From: Pelistega suis
Lineage (GTDB): Bacteria; Pseudomonadota; Gammaproteobacteria; Burkholderiales; Burkholderiaceae_B
Reading direction: 5' to 3'
NCBI RefSeq assembly: GCF_013133795.1
Contig: NZ_JABGBN010000001.1
Coordinates: 372,001-436,000, forward strand
Length of the DNA stretch: 64,000 bases
Positions 27,468 through 38,437 of the stretch are shown piece by piece. Each line of letters opens with the position of its first letter. The first letter of the stretch is position 1. Under the pieces are notes generated by a model, which was not told where the DNA came from, searched no databases, and was given only the letters and a program-made list of their open reading frames with translations. The position numbers were made by a program, and so were the translations under genes.

Positions 27468-28184
27468 TTATACTTTTTTAAATACGACATCCCAAGAGCT
27501 ATGACCTAGACGAAAACCGCGAGTCTCAAATTTTGTTTGAGGACGATAATCAGGTTTCGGAGCAAAACCATTAGCCGTATTTTGCAATAATGGTTCAGCG
27601 CTCAAAACCTCTAGCATTTGCTCTGCATAGTTTTCCCAGTCTGTCGCACAATGGATATAGCCACCTTTTTTTAAACGTTGTGCTAATAAATGCACAAAAG
27701 GTCCTTGGATAAGGCGACGCTTGTGGTGGCGCTTTTTTGGCCAAGGGTCTGGAAAGTAAATATGAATACCATCAAGACTTTCTAGAGGAATCATATGATT
27801 AACAACATCGACAGCATCATGCTGAATAATGCGTACATTTTTAAGGTCGGATTGCTCAATGCGCTTTAGCATAGCACCAACGCCAGCATTAAAGACTTCA
27901 ACGCCTAGGAAGTTTTCGGCATGGCGAGCAATAGCAATTTTTTCGGTGGTTTCTCCCATACCGAAGCCAATCTCAAGAATGGTAGGTGCTTGACGCTCAA
28001 ACACCTCTTCAAAATTGAGTAATGCAGGCTGATAAGGGATAGCCCAACGTTGCATTAAGGTATTGAGAGCTTCTTGTTGTCCCGGTGTGATATGGGCGCG
28101 ACGATGTACAAAGCTACGAATACGCCCAAAGAAAGGATGTTTTTCGTCTTGTTTAACGTGTTGTTCTGGAGTTTCGCTCATCAT
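27468..28184 (-). CDS. trmB: tRNA (guanine-N7-)-methyltransferase TrmB
   Basis: A 238-residue SAM-dependent enzyme making m7G46 in tRNA variable loops. The SAM site is [16 protein letters not shown], and the family signature [18 protein letters not shown] follows, with the Asp/Pro/Trp/Pro motif used in catalysis. The N-terminal 50 residues hold [16 protein letters not shown] as in other TrmB proteins. Two adjacent ATG codons occur at the start; AAGGAG upstream fits the second slightly better, a one-residue difference. It starts ten bases after metG on the same strand and precedes pip, so the three may be co-transcribed. Confidence 0.95.
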   Translation of the reverse strand: MMSETPEQHVKQDEKHPFFGRIRSFVHRRAHITPGQQEALNTLMQRWAIPYQPALLNFEEVFERQAPTILEIGFGMGETTEKIAIARHAENFLGVEVFNAGVGAMLKRIEQSDLKNVRIIQHDAVDVVNHMIPLESLDGIHIYFPDPWPKKRHHKRRLIQGPFVHLLAQRLKKGGYIHCATDWENYAEQMLEVLSAEPLLQNTANGFAPKPDYRPQTKFETRGFRLGHSSWDVVFKKV

Positions 28185-28193
28185 AGCTCCTTA

Positions 28194-30266
28194 TTAGCGA
28201 ACACGCATACCTGGTTGAGCACCAGGGAATGGTTCAAGCACATAAATACCCGGATTGGCTTTTTCATCCGCATGGCTGCCAGCTAAGACCATTCCTTCGG
28301 ATACGCCAAATTTCATTTTACGAGGCGCAAGATTGGCGACCATCACAGTCAATTTACCCACAAGATCCTCTGGTTTGTACATAGACTTAATACCAGAGAA
28401 CACATTACGATAACGACCTTCACCGACATCTAGGGTGAGTTGTAGGAGTTTGTCAGAGCCTTCTACGTGACTACATTCGACAATTTTAGCGATACGCAAA
28501 TCAATTTTGGCAAAATCATCAATCTTAATTGTCTCTGCGATTTCTTCACCACCTGGTTTAGGTGTTTCTACGATAGGAGCAGGAGGCTCTAATAAAGCAT
28601 CCATTTGTGCATCATCGACACGTTGCATTAAATGTTTGAAAGGCGCAATGGTTGTGGGTAGTTCAGTGGCATCTGACCAAACGAATGAACGGTTAATACC
28701 AAATAGTTCTGAAGCAACACGTTCAGCTAGTGCAGGTAGTACTGGACTTAATACGACAGATAATGCTTTAAAACCAGCAATGGCACGAGAACAAATATCT
28801 TGCAATTGGGCTTTTGTTTCCTCAGAAGCCGTGCTGATACCTTTTGCTAATACCCATGGTTGGGCTTGGTCAAACGCTTGGTTAACGGTATCCGCGTAAG
28901 CCATCAATGTACGAATAGCACGACCATACTCTCTGGCTTCAAAATCACCGCTGACGCTATCGACGAGTGCTTTAATTTCCGCACGAATCGTATCAGTATC
29001 CCCTTGATAGCTTAATTGACCGTTAAAGTGTTTGCTAATAAAGTTAGCGGCACGACTAGCAATATTGATGTATTTACCAATTAAGTCAGAATTGACACGT
29101 GCGATAAAGTCATCAGGATTGAAGTCTACGTCTTCCACTTTGGCATTGAGTTTTGCAGCGATATAGTAACGCATCCATTCAGGATTCATATTGAGGTCTA
29201 AATAACGTAGAGGAGAAATTCCTGTGCCACGACTCTTAGACATTTTTTCGCCGCTAACGGTGATAAATCCGTGAGCATTTAACTGGTCAGGTACTTTGCG
29301 GCCTGAAAATTTTAACATCGCTGGCCAAAAGAGGGCGTGGAAGTACGTAATGTCTTTCCCGATGAAGTGAATCTGTTCTGTCTCGCCATTTGGATCGAGT
29401 AAAGTATCAAAGTCTAAGCCCTTTTTCTCACAATAAGATTTGAGTGATGCTAAGTAACCGACGGGCGCATCTAGCCATACATAGAAATATTTGCCGGGTT
29501 CACCGGGAATCTCAATGCCAAAGTAAGGTGCGTCGCGAGAGATATCCCAATCATTGAGGTTATTGTTTTCAATACTTTCGCCTAACCATTCGCGAGTTTT
29601 GCCTAGAACTTCATTTTGAAGGTGTTTATAACCAAATTTGCTCGAACCTTGTGTCCACTCATGGAGGAATTGTACGCAACGCGGGTCAGACAAGTTAAAG
29701 AAGAAATGCTCTGATGTTTTTAAAACAGGCGTTGCATTACTGAGAGTTGAGTATGGGTTGATAAGCTCTGTTGGTGAGTAGACAGCACTACATACCTCAC
29801 AAGAGTCGCCGTATTGGTCCTTGGCATGACACTTAGGGCACTCGCCTTTGATATAGCGATCGGGTAAGAACATGCCTTTTACTGGGTCATAGAATTGTTC
29901 AATCGTGCGTTGGCTAATTAAGCCATTGGCTTTAAGAGCGAGGTAAATATCGCCTGATAATTGCACGTTTTCTGGGCTATGTGTACTATGCCAGTGGTCA
30001 AACTTGATATGGAAGCCGTTTAGATAGGTAGGGCGCTCAGCCGCAATGCGCGCAACAAGCTCTTCTGGTGTGATGCCTTCTTTCTCTGCTTTTAGCATAA
30101 TCGGTGCCCCATGGGCATCATCAGCGCCGACAAAATGGACAGTATGACCTGACATTCTCATGGCACGAACCCAAATATCCGCTTGAATATATTCCATGAT
30201 ATGGCCAATATGGAATGAACCATTGGCATAAGGCAGTGCAGTAGTAACAAAGATAGTACGTGTCAT
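28194..30266 (-). CDS. metG: Methionyl-tRNA synthetase
   Basis: A 690-residue class I synthetase. The HIGH motif is at residues 19-22 and KMSKS follows in [10 protein letters not shown] near residue 340. The zinc knuckle [17 protein letters not shown] has four Cys (about 144-160). The anticodon-binding helical domain is after residue 400. The C-terminal tRNA-binding domain (from about residue 585, [20 protein letters not shown]) is fused as in E. coli. Full family length, no break. It starts a metG-trmB-pip run on the minus strand and stands back from apbC, which is read the other way. Confidence 0.97.
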   Translation of the reverse strand: MTRTIFVTTALPYANGSFHIGHIMEYIQADIWVRAMRMSGHTVHFVGADDAHGAPIMLKAEKEGITPEELVARIAAERPTYLNGFHIKFDHWHSTHSPENVQLSGDIYLALKANGLISQRTIEQFYDPVKGMFLPDRYIKGECPKCHAKDQYGDSCEVCSAVYSPTELINPYSTLSNATPVLKTSEHFFFNLSDPRCVQFLHEWTQGSSKFGYKHLQNEVLGKTREWLGESIENNNLNDWDISRDAPYFGIEIPGEPGKYFYVWLDAPVGYLASLKSYCEKKGLDFDTLLDPNGETEQIHFIGKDITYFHALFWPAMLKFSGRKVPDQLNAHGFITVSGEKMSKSRGTGISPLRYLDLNMNPEWMRYYIAAKLNAKVEDVDFNPDDFIARVNSDLIGKYINIASRAANFISKHFNGQLSYQGDTDTIRAEIKALVDSVSGDFEAREYGRAIRTLMAYADTVNQAFDQAQPWVLAKGISTASEETKAQLQDICSRAIAGFKALSVVLSPVLPALAERVASELFGINRSFVWSDATELPTTIAPFKHLMQRVDDAQMDALLEPPAPIVETPKPGGEEIAETIKIDDFAKIDLRIAKIVECSHVEGSDKLLQLTLDVGEGRYRNVFSGIKSMYKPEDLVGKLTVMVANLAPRKMKFGVSEGMVLAGSHADEKANPGIYVLEPFPGAQPGMRVR

Positions 30267-30310
30267 AGCTTTATCAATAAATCTAATACGAAAACTAAGA
30301 TTTTAAACGA

Positions 30311-30342
30311 AAAGCTCGTCCCTATTACTAAGAACGAGCTTT
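30311..30342 (-). terminator. Terminator of the small membrane-protein gene upstream of metG
   Basis: The stem AAAGCTCGT (30311-30319) pairs with 30334-30342; a T-rich tail follows on the minus strand. It separates the small membrane-protein gene from metG. Confidence 0.75.
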
Positions 30343-30373
30343 CCCGAAGGATAAATTTAGGAAATAGTGGAAA

Positions 30374-30661
30374 CTATTTTAATTCTCGAATTTCTACGTC
30401 ACTCACATCCTGTTGTGGGCGACGGCTATATGAGGGCTGACGAAAACGCTCATTAAACTGAGATTGAGTTTTTTGTGCTTTTGCGCGAGATTGTTGCCAA
30501 TATTGAGCGGCTGAGAACTTTTTACCACGGATAAGGTATACCAAATACATCACGCCAAGAGAAACGACACCGACCACTAGGAACATAAAGGCGATGCCTA
30601 GACCAGCGAGGGTGAACAGTAAAACAAGGGCGCCACGAAATAGACTACGAATAAAATCCAT
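30374..30661 (-). CDS. Small inner-membrane protein, unknown function
   Basis: A 95-residue protein that I do not recognise. The first 45 residues are strongly hydrophobic (two close helices, about 7-27 and 28-46, with GLGIAFMFLVVGVVSLGVMYLVYLI cut in two). A basic, Gln/Arg/Ser-rich cytoplasmic tail follows (GKKFSAAQYWQQSRAKAQ, then RQPSYSRRPQQD). The ATG at 30659-30661 has TTGGAG upstream; a longer reading from 30700 lacks one. It lies opposite apbC and ahead of metG but has its own terminator. Membrane location is clear, role unknown. Confidence 0.65.
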   Translation of the reverse strand: MDFIRSLFRGALVLLFTLAGLGIAFMFLVVGVVSLGVMYLVYLIRGKKFSAAQYWQQSRAKAQKTQSQFNERFRQPSYSRRPQQDVSDVEIRELK

Positions 30662-30758
30662 GAATAAAAACTCCAATGATATTATGGTGTTTAGGGACAA
30701 AACTAATCAGTTATGCTAAAACTATCCTTTGATTTTAACATTACTATGAATAACGCTT

Positions 30759-31850
30759 ATGTCAGTCACCTTGTCTATCTCTCAGATTCTATCCTCACTT
30801 CAATCTTTGCAAGATCCTTTGATTATCGAAACAATCGGTCATAAATTAAAGGCAGATGATATTCACATTCAAGGTTCGACAGTTAGTATTCGATTAACTC
30901 CGGGTTATTTTTTGACGGAAATTGATCGTAAAGCACTACAGAATCAAGCATTAAATCTTTTGCATTCTCTAGGGGTAACCGAGGTGCGTCTGGACATTGT
31001 AAATGGTGTACAGAAACATAAAGTTCAAGAGGGCTTAAAACCCATTGAAACAATTAAGAATATTATCGCGGTGGCGTCTGGTAAAGGCGGTGTTGGTAAA
31101 AGCACGACAGCGGTAAATTTAGCTGTAGCGCTCGCACAGGCAGGAGCGCGAGTAGGTATCTTGGATGCAGATATTTATGGCCCCTCACAACCTTTATTGC
31201 TAGGTGTCAAGGGTAAGCCAGAAATGGATAAAAACAATCATATGCTTCCACCTCAATCACATGGTGTTTGGGTTAATTCGTTTGGCTTTTTGATTGAAGA
31301 AAATCAAGCCGCGATTTGGCGAGGGCCTATGGTTGTTCAGGCAATGAATCAATTATTAAGCTTAACTGCTTGGCCTGATTTGGATTATTTAATTGTGGAT
31401 ATGCCACCGGGTACCGGAGATATCGCCTTAAGTTTGGCTCAAAAAGTCCCTGTTGTGGGAGCTGTCATTGTCACAACACCACAGGATATTGCTTTACTGG
31501 ATGTACGTAAGGGAGCCAGTATGTTCCAGACGGTGAATGTCCCTATTTTAGGCGTTGTAGAGAATATGAGTGTGCATATTTGTTCTCATTGTGGACATGT
31601 AGAGCATATTTTTGGTGAGGACGGCGGTAAACAATTAGCGGAAAAGTTGGCGGTGAGTTATTTAGGTGGGTTGCCATTAACTATGTCTGTACGAGAGCAG
31701 TCCGATAGTGGAGTACCTATTGTTGCCAAATCGCCAGACAGCGAAGTTAGTGTGATTTATCAGCAAATGGCGCGCAAATTAATGTTAAATGTTTCTAATT
31801 TGCCAAAGGATATGGCACATAAGTTTCCTCCAATTGTGGTAAAACGTTAA
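30759..31850 (+). CDS. apbC: Iron-sulfur cluster carrier ATPase ApbC/Mrp
   Basis: A 363-residue Mrp/NBP35-family scaffold that carries and delivers Fe-S clusters. An N-terminal MIP18-like domain covers about residues 1-90. The deviant Walker A is VASGKGGVGKSTTAVNLA (about 105-122), Walker B lies in LIVDMPPGTGD, and the CxxC cluster ligand is HICSHCGH near residue 273. The protein has full family length. It is followed after 32 bases by tamA on the same strand with no terminator visible. Upstream of the ATG no strong ribosome binding site is seen. Confidence 0.94.
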   Translation: MSVTLSISQILSSLQSLQDPLIIETIGHKLKADDIHIQGSTVSIRLTPGYFLTEIDRKALQNQALNLLHSLGVTEVRLDIVNGVQKHKVQEGLKPIETIKNIIAVASGKGGVGKSTTAVNLAVALAQAGARVGILDADIYGPSQPLLLGVKGKPEMDKNNHMLPPQSHGVWVNSFGFLIEENQAAIWRGPMVVQAMNQLLSLTAWPDLDYLIVDMPPGTGDIALSLAQKVPVVGAVIVTTPQDIALLDVRKGASMFQTVNVPILGVVENMSVHICSHCGHVEHIFGEDGGKQLAEKLAVSYLGGLPLTMSVREQSDSGVPIVAKSPDSEVSVIYQQMARKLMLNVSNLPKDMAHKFPPIVVKR

Positions 31851-31882
31851 AATTAAGGATTAAAAATAGTTTTAACGATTGC

Positions 31883-33697
31883 ATGAAATCTTTTCTGAAC
31901 TTATCGAGACTTGTATTTCTGTGCCTACTTTGCCCCAGTATTACATGGGCAGAGGAGCCGAAACCGAAAAACACCAAACCCGAGGTAGTGATTGACCCTA
32001 GCGGTTTAGCCCCCGACGTATTAACAGCTATCCAAAAAGGGATAGCGGCAGTTGTACGCCAAGCGGATGACCAAGATGGGGGGGAGGCTGAACGTATTCG
32101 CCGTAAAGGACATGATGCGGTTGTTTCTGCATTAGCGACTAAAGGATATTTTGATCCAGAGGTAACGCTAGAGGTTGGTGAGGATATTGGTGGAGATACA
32201 TGGGATATTTCCATTGAGCCAGGTCAGATTTCTAAGGTTCACTCGGTCACGAATGTCTTCACCGGACGTATTTCGGATACTGAATTTGCTGAGCGTGTTA
32301 AGGAGTTACGAGAGTCTTGGGGATTGCCAGTAGGGAGAGATTTTATCAATGCGGATTGGAGTAGTGCAAAGACCAACCTTCTTGATAGAACGCAGGAGAA
32401 GGATTTTTTCTTGGCACGTATGATTCGCTCGCAAGCGGTCGTGAATCCCGAAAAAGCTGAGGTAGAAACGTTAACCTTAATTGATAGTGGGCCGAGTGTT
32501 ACCCTAGGTGAGGTTGAGGTGATAGGTTTACGTCGCGTGCCTTTAAGTGTTATTACGCGTTATATTAAATATGAGCCAGGTATTCGCTATGACCAAGACC
32601 AGATTGATGAGTGGCAGGCCAAAATTCAGTCGACCAACTACTTTCGGGGTGTTTTTGTTAATGTCAAGACACCACCAGGCGAAGCGATTTATCAAGAAAA
32701 ACAAGCGCAGCTTCCTTTATTGGTTAGAGTGACTGAAGCGCCAGCTCGTACGGTGACAGGATCATTGGGCGCAGACGATTCAGTGGGGGTGCGTGCCGAA
32801 GCTATGTATCGCCATCAGGTCGTTTGGGGCACTCCGCTCACCTTAGAAACAGGTGTGGGGGTAGACCTTAAAAGTCAACGTGCTTATTTAGACTTTTATT
32901 TCCCTCCTAATGAAAATGGCTCGGTGGATAGTTTTGGTCTAATGGCAAGACATTCCGATATCGAGAATGAGGAAGTTTACCGTGTAGGTATAGGCTGGCG
33001 ACGTAAGCGAGAGTTTAAGTTAGACTCGTTGAGTAATGTTGAATATGAAAATAGTTGGGCACTAATGGCCAATTACGATTCAATTCGTCGTGATTTAGAT
33101 GTTAATCAATCCAAGTTTGTATTACCATCGTTGGTAGCGACTTATGATATCTTACGTCGTGATGTCGATAATAAATATGATCCGCGATCAGGTAATCTGC
33201 TTGCCCTTGGTGTAGGGGTTGGTCAAAATTTAAAACAGAAGAAATCTTTCTCTCGAGCCGCTCTTCGCGGGCAAGTATGGTTCCCTGTGGGCAAGCGAGA
33301 TATTATTACTTTACGTGCAGAGGTAGGTAAGGTTTGGGCAAGCAAAGATACGTTGTTTCCGGATGATTTTGGTTATCGTACTGGGGGAGCAAGAACAATT
33401 CGTGGCTATAAGTACTACGGAATTGGTCATCAAGTAGCGAGTGATACAGTAATTGGTACCAGAGCGTTAGCGGTCGCTAGTGCTGAATATATGCATTATT
33501 TTAATGATATGTTTGGTATGGGTGTTTTTGTTGATGTGGGTGATGCTGCTCCTTCGTTTAAAGAAATGAAAATGCGTGTAGGTTATGGGGTAGGTGCTTT
33601 GATTAAGACACCAGCAGGACCTTTAAATTTAGATATTGCTTACGGTCAAAAAGATAGAAAATTCCGTTTGCACTTTTCGCTAGGTATGGCTTTTTAA
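31883..33697 (+). CDS. tamA: Translocation and assembly module outer-membrane protein TamA
   Basis: A 604-residue Omp85-family protein. The signal peptide ends at about residue 23 (CPSITWA). Three POTRA domains cover about 30-270, including VEVIGLRRVPLSVITRYI, followed by a 16-strand barrel with the lid-lock type motif RTGGARTIRGYKYYGIG near residue 500 and an aromatic C terminus, LHFSLGMAF. It works with TamB to insert selected outer-membrane proteins, including autotransporters, and in lipid movement. Its TAA stop is directly followed by the tamB ATG. Start and length fit the family; the N terminus is a little longer than in E. coli. Confidence 0.93.
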   Translation: MKSFLNLSRLVFLCLLCPSITWAEEPKPKNTKPEVVIDPSGLAPDVLTAIQKGIAAVVRQADDQDGGEAERIRRKGHDAVVSALATKGYFDPEVTLEVGEDIGGDTWDISIEPGQISKVHSVTNVFTGRISDTEFAERVKELRESWGLPVGRDFINADWSSAKTNLLDRTQEKDFFLARMIRSQAVVNPEKAEVETLTLIDSGPSVTLGEVEVIGLRRVPLSVITRYIKYEPGIRYDQDQIDEWQAKIQSTNYFRGVFVNVKTPPGEAIYQEKQAQLPLLVRVTEAPARTVTGSLGADDSVGVRAEAMYRHQVVWGTPLTLETGVGVDLKSQRAYLDFYFPPNENGSVDSFGLMARHSDIENEEVYRVGIGWRRKREFKLDSLSNVEYENSWALMANYDSIRRDLDVNQSKFVLPSLVATYDILRRDVDNKYDPRSGNLLALGVGVGQNLKQKKSFSRAALRGQVWFPVGKRDIITLRAEVGKVWASKDTLFPDDFGYRTGGARTIRGYKYYGIGHQVASDTVIGTRALAVASAEYMHYFNDMFGMGVFVDVGDAAPSFKEMKMRVGYGVGALIKTPAGPLNLDIAYGQKDRKFRLHFSLGMAF

Positions 33698-36600
33698 ATG
33701 ACGAAGTTTATGCGTTTTTCGACAATCCTAGGCAAAGCGTTGCTATGGATTTTGTTGTGCTTAGTTTTATTGTTGGTTTTTGTTTTCTCAACAAATTGGG
33801 GCACTCGATTATTATTAACCCAGATTTTGCCGGTAGTCGGGGTTAAGGCAGAGCATGTTCAAGGCTCTTTAATGAGTGGGCTACAGGCAGAGCATTTGTC
33901 GGTGAAAACGGCATCTGCTGAGGTTGCGGTTAAGGATTTGACGTTGGACATAGCATGGCGCCGTTTATTTGATAAAACGGTAGATGTGCAACAATTATCG
34001 GTGGGGGAACTACAGGTTAAATTACTCCCTGTTGAGCAAAGCGCTACTGTAAAAAGTGAAACCCCTTTTTCACTACCTGAATTACCGGTGGATATTTTGC
34101 TTGATAGTGTGAAGTTGGGCAAGTTTACCTTGACTCAAGCTGATGGCAGTGAGATGCCTATTGGTTTGGGTAATATTGAGTTAAGTGGTATTCAATGGAC
34201 GGCAGATCAGGCAACTATCGATTTAAATGGCTTGGAGTTAGTGCATGACTTTTCAACGACGCAGTTAAATGGGTCATTGAAATTAGGTGAGTTGCGAAAT
34301 GCGGATTTTCCGATAGAATTAGTGTTGCATACACGTAATGCAACCAATAATGCTTTATCCCCCTTATGTGTTAGCCCTGCTGTTAAAGAGGCATTAAAAA
34401 AAGATAGCCAAGCAGAGGTGGCATGCCACCTTGATTTAGATATTCGTGCGAATGGTAATTTGCGAGCCTTAGATGTCAGTATTACCGGTAAAGGAGATGA
34501 TATTCGTACTGACGGTATAGCCAAAGTCAATCTTTTTGCACCGATTCCTTTGGAGAGTTTGCAGAGTACTTTACATATTGAAAATGGCTTGAATATTAAG
34601 GCTGATGTGCGGTCTGTGATGGTGGATGATAAAAATCAAAAATTAAATACCACTATTCAAATGCAACAATTGGACCTATCAGGATTTTTGCCTAAATCGC
34701 ATATTGATGGTTCTTTGCAGTTAGAAGCACAAGCGAGTGGCTTGGAGCAATGGCAGTATGCGGATATCCGTTTAGATATTGCTAAGAGTAGTCGTTGGAA
34801 TGGAGAAGTAGTACAAGGTAAGGCAAAGCTTGTCGCTGATGTAAATGATGTCTTTACGCCACGCGCTTTGGATGATGAGAGCACGGAACAACTAAAAGGT
34901 TGGGTATTAGAAGCATTGAAGCTGACTGCGACGGATGTTGAGTTTCAAGTAGGCGCCAATACGATTAAGATGCAGGGTACGCTAGGTCAACCAGAGGATA
35001 AACTAAACCTTGATGTGCGTCTGCCACAGATGAGTAAACTGTACCCCGCTATCGGTGAATCGGCACAGTTAAAAGGAGATATTAAAGGTTCTCTAGCCAA
35101 GCACCAGCTCAATTTAAGTGCTACTTATAAACCTGCCGAAGGTGAAGGCGTGGGCGTATCCACAATTCATCTTAATTTACGAGTGGATTCACAGTTAAAA
35201 AATATTTTACAAGCATTGCAGTGGCGAGCCAATGTTCAGTCCTTAGATGTTAAACATAGCGGTTATCATTTGCGTAATCAAGAGGAGCTATCTGTTTTAG
35301 TGGATACGGTAGCCCCATTAACATGGGAAGTGGGGCAATCATCGTTATTGTTAAGTCTACCAAATGGTCAAGAAACACGAATTTTGCATCAGCACTCTCA
35401 ACAAAAAAATAATGACATCATGTCTGAGGGGCATGTTGAAAATCTGGCTTTAGAGAAAAGCCGTTATAACGCTAACTGGCGATTTACTAAAAACCCACAG
35501 ATGACGGCTGAAATCAAATTGACACGTCAAGGCGAGGAAATGCTTGGGGTACAGACCAATCCTTTGGCCAATGTACGAAATTTATTATTGACATTAACGC
35601 CACATGAACAAAATGATATCTATAAGCTTTTACTTGTAGGTGACGGTGAATCGACTACGCTAAATGCAGATGCTGTATTAAATTTACAGGCACCATTGGT
35701 TTTAGATAATGCGGTCTTGGATATTGCCTTATCTGATGGTACGGTTTTAAAAGGTCACTCAAAGATAGGTAAAGATGAAACGAGCAAGAACCATATTATT
35801 GATGTCGATTTAACAACGAAAAAATTAGCATTGCATAAATGGACCCTAGGGATGATTCCCACAACAATCCTAAATGGCGATATCAAAGCAAAAATTAATC
35901 TTTCTGAAACCAAACAGTTATTAGACGCAGGTATTCAAGCAAACTTTAGTGATGATAGTGTATGGAATAAGCAGAAATTTGCCGGTAAAGTGGATGTAGT
36001 GCTGGTGCAGTCTGCGACATTAAATATACCGCAAGGACTACCATTTTATATGTTGGATCGAGCCAATATTGATTTAACTATCGGTAAAAATCGTATTTTT
36101 ACACAGGGTGCTTTTGGTAAAGAGGGAGATAATCTCATACTGGATATTCAAGCCCCTAATTTTGCGGAAATTTATCCTACATTGACGGGTGGCGCTATCG
36201 CCAGAGGTAAGCTTTCTGGCGGTTTAGAAAAACATCTTGTTGATCTTGAGGCAAGTTATGCGACGAAGGGCGCATTGACAGATAAAAATCCAGAATTAAT
36301 GCGAGCCAAAATTTTGGCGAATGGGGCATGGGGTAAGCAAAATAACCAACAAGAGGGCTGGTCAGGCAGTATTCAGACCTTAAGTGCGAAATATCAGGAT
36401 TACTCAGTCGATCAGTCCCAGCCCTTAACTTTGCAAGTTATCCCTGTAGGTGAGGGAGGCTTACCTGAATGGAATGCAGGAGCATCGACACTAAATGTGA
36501 CCTTGTTAGGGAAACATAAGGTCCACATCCAACAACAAGGAGCATCTGGAAAAAATGGTCAATGGAGCACGAAAGGGGCAATACATGGTTTTGTCGTTAA

Positions 36601-38356
36601 TCGTGCTTTGTTAGATGAGCTGGATAAGCTGATTGGACAGTCATCACAAGAAACGCGCCGTGGTGGTGTGGTTGTTCGCGATCAGAATAGGACAGCAGTT
36701 GCGGATCTGGTTTTTGATATAGATTGGGATATTGGCTTTGATAAGGCATTAAAAGGGTCGGCTAATATTGTCAGAAAGTCGGGAGACTTTACTGTGCCTT
36801 TAGCCAAGCCCTTTACCTTAGGTTTGCAGAATTTAGCGTTACATGCTGTATTTGAGCCTAAAGGTGGAGATGCTAGTCAATTAAATGCCCAGTTATTATT
36901 TGATACGCAAAATAAGGGCAATGCTAAACTGACCCTAACCTCAGCTTTTAAAGGGCTTGTGCCTAATCTGAATGGAGGTACACAATTAAAGGCTGTTGGT
37001 GGGATTAAAGATATTGCTTGGGCATCCATTTTTACCGATGATCTTCTCACCTTAGGTGGCGCTGTTAATTTTGATGTGGATTTAAAATCAACATCAAATG
37101 GCCAATGGCAGTCTTCTGGTTTTGTTAATGGTCAGGAGTTGCGTATTGTGGAGGTGGAAAATGGTGTGCGTTTATTAAATGGTACATTAAAAGCCTCTTT
37201 TAATGATAATAGGGTGAGAATTGATACCTTATACTTCCCTTCAGTTATTCGAGTTGTTCCTAGCGAATGGCGTACTCGTCAATGGATAGAGGAAAATCCA
37301 CCAGCCCAAAAGGGAAGTCTGCGTGTTGATGGTGAATGGGATTTAAATCAATCGAGAGGCTTTGTTAAAACGACGTTAGATCATTATCCCATTGTGCAAC
37401 GAGCCGACCGTTTTGCGATGATGAGTGGAGATATTAATATTACGGCAGCTTTACCTAAGATTGATTTACAGGGTAAATTGACAGCCAATGCGGGTTGGGC
37501 AAGTATTGATATTAAAGATACCATTCCGAGTGTTGATGGCGATGTGATTGTGCTGAAACCGGGACAAACGACGATTGAAACACCTAAAAGTAACTCATCG
37601 AGTGATTTAAATATGAATCTAACGGTTGATTTAGGGCCTCGATTCTATTTGGTGGGTATGGGCTTGAACTCTGGTTTGGTAGGTGCGATTAATTTAGTCC
37701 AAGAGCAAGGTCGCCTAACGGCAGAGGGTCAGTTTAAAACGCGTGGTGGTGCCATTGAGGCCTATGGTCAGCGATTGCAAATTGCTAAGGGTGAAATCTC
37801 TTTTGGTGGAAATATTACCAATCCTACATTAGATATTGAGGCTGTGCGTCGAGGTACCGAGGTAGAGGCTGGGTTACGTGTGATTGGTACAGCAAAAAAA
37901 CCTAAAATCACGCTGGTATCTTATCCTGAGGTCAGTGAGGTTGAAAAGCTTTCTTGGTTGATTATGGGGCGTGGGCCTGACAGTAGTGGTGCAGACTTGG
38001 CTTTATTATTTTCTGTCGGTAGCTCTTTAATTGGGGGAGAAGAACCCTTTTACCGTCGTATAGGTATTGATGAAATTGGGGTGCGTTCAGGCACAGTAGG
38101 TGATACGGATAATATTCTTCCAGAACGTACCGTTGCGGATAGTACGGCTTATCGTGGTTATGAAGAAGGTAATCAGCTGTTTTATGCAACGAAAAAATTT
38201 GGTGAAAAATGGCGGGTGAGTGTCGAACAGGCATTAGCGGGTAGTGGTACCGTAGTGCGTGGTAGCTATAAGCTCATGCGCTACATTACGACGGATTTAA
38301 AGGTAGGAACCGTAAATGGGATAGAGCTGTTATATAAACGCGTGTTTAAAGACTAA
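33698..38356 (+). CDS. tamB: Translocation and assembly module protein TamB
   Basis: A 1552-residue AsmA-like protein with a single N-terminal inner-membrane helix (about residues 13-31, ALLWILLCLVLLLVFVFS). A very long periplasmic body of repeating beta-strand units forms the groove that spans the periplasm. The C-terminal DUF490 domain occupies about the last 350 residues, with GAIEAYGQRLQIAKGEISFGG split here, and PTLDIEAVRRGTEVEAGLRV. Length is above E. coli TamB (about 1259), which suggests extra repeats in the middle. It is translationally joined to tamA. TamA and TamB link the membranes and help assemble outer-membrane proteins and move phospholipids. Confidence 0.93.
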   Translation: MTKFMRFSTILGKALLWILLCLVLLLVFVFSTNWGTRLLLTQILPVVGVKAEHVQGSLMSGLQAEHLSVKTASAEVAVKDLTLDIAWRRLFDKTVDVQQLSVGELQVKLLPVEQSATVKSETPFSLPELPVDILLDSVKLGKFTLTQADGSEMPIGLGNIELSGIQWTADQATIDLNGLELVHDFSTTQLNGSLKLGELRNADFPIELVLHTRNATNNALSPLCVSPAVKEALKKDSQAEVACHLDLDIRANGNLRALDVSITGKGDDIRTDGIAKVNLFAPIPLESLQSTLHIENGLNIKADVRSVMVDDKNQKLNTTIQMQQLDLSGFLPKSHIDGSLQLEAQASGLEQWQYADIRLDIAKSSRWNGEVVQGKAKLVADVNDVFTPRALDDESTEQLKGWVLEALKLTATDVEFQVGANTIKMQGTLGQPEDKLNLDVRLPQMSKLYPAIGESAQLKGDIKGSLAKHQLNLSATYKPAEGEGVGVSTIHLNLRVDSQLKNILQALQWRANVQSLDVKHSGYHLRNQEELSVLVDTVAPLTWEVGQSSLLLSLPNGQETRILHQHSQQKNNDIMSEGHVENLALEKSRYNANWRFTKNPQMTAEIKLTRQGEEMLGVQTNPLANVRNLLLTLTPHEQNDIYKLLLVGDGESTTLNADAVLNLQAPLVLDNAVLDIALSDGTVLKGHSKIGKDETSKNHIIDVDLTTKKLALHKWTLGMIPTTILNGDIKAKINLSETKQLLDAGIQANFSDDSVWNKQKFAGKVDVVLVQSATLNIPQGLPFYMLDRANIDLTIGKNRIFTQGAFGKEGDNLILDIQAPNFAEIYPTLTGGAIARGKLSGGLEKHLVDLEASYATKGALTDKNPELMRAKILANGAWGKQNNQQEGWSGSIQTLSAKYQDYSVDQSQPLTLQVIPVGEGGLPEWNAGASTLNVTLLGKHKVHIQQQGASGKNGQWSTKGAIHGFVVNRALLDELDKLIGQSSQETRRGGVVVRDQNRTAVADLVFDIDWDIGFDKALKGSANIVRKSGDFTVPLAKPFTLGLQNLALHAVFEPKGGDASQLNAQLLFDTQNKGNAKLTLTSAFKGLVPNLNGGTQLKAVGGIKDIAWASIFTDDLLTLGGAVNFDVDLKSTSNGQWQSSGFVNGQELRIVEVENGVRLLNGTLKASFNDNRVRIDTLYFPSVIRVVPSEWRTRQWIEENPPAQKGSLRVDGEWDLNQSRGFVKTTLDHYPIVQRADRFAMMSGDINITAALPKIDLQGKLTANAGWASIDIKDTIPSVDGDVIVLKPGQTTIETPKSNSSSDLNMNLTVDLGPRFYLVGMGLNSGLVGAINLVQEQGRLTAEGQFKTRGGAIEAYGQRLQIAKGEISFGGNITNPTLDIEAVRRGTEVEAGLRVIGTAKKPKITLVSYPEVSEVEKLSWLIMGRGPDSSGADLALLFSVGSSLIGGEEPFYRRIGIDEIGVRSGTVGDTDNILPERTVADSTAYRGYEEGNQLFYATKKFGEKWRVSVEQALAGSGTVVRGSYKLMRYITTDLKVGTVNGIELLYKRVFKD

Positions 38357-38437
38357 GTTTAGATAAATACTGCCATCTTGGAAATATACGTTAAAATAGC
38401 GATTTTGTGAAAAATTCTTTTTATAGAGAGCTTGATT

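Noticed and set aside
28507-28899. A 130-codon frame opposite metG
   Set aside because: It lies fully inside a certain essential gene on the other strand, with no start signals.
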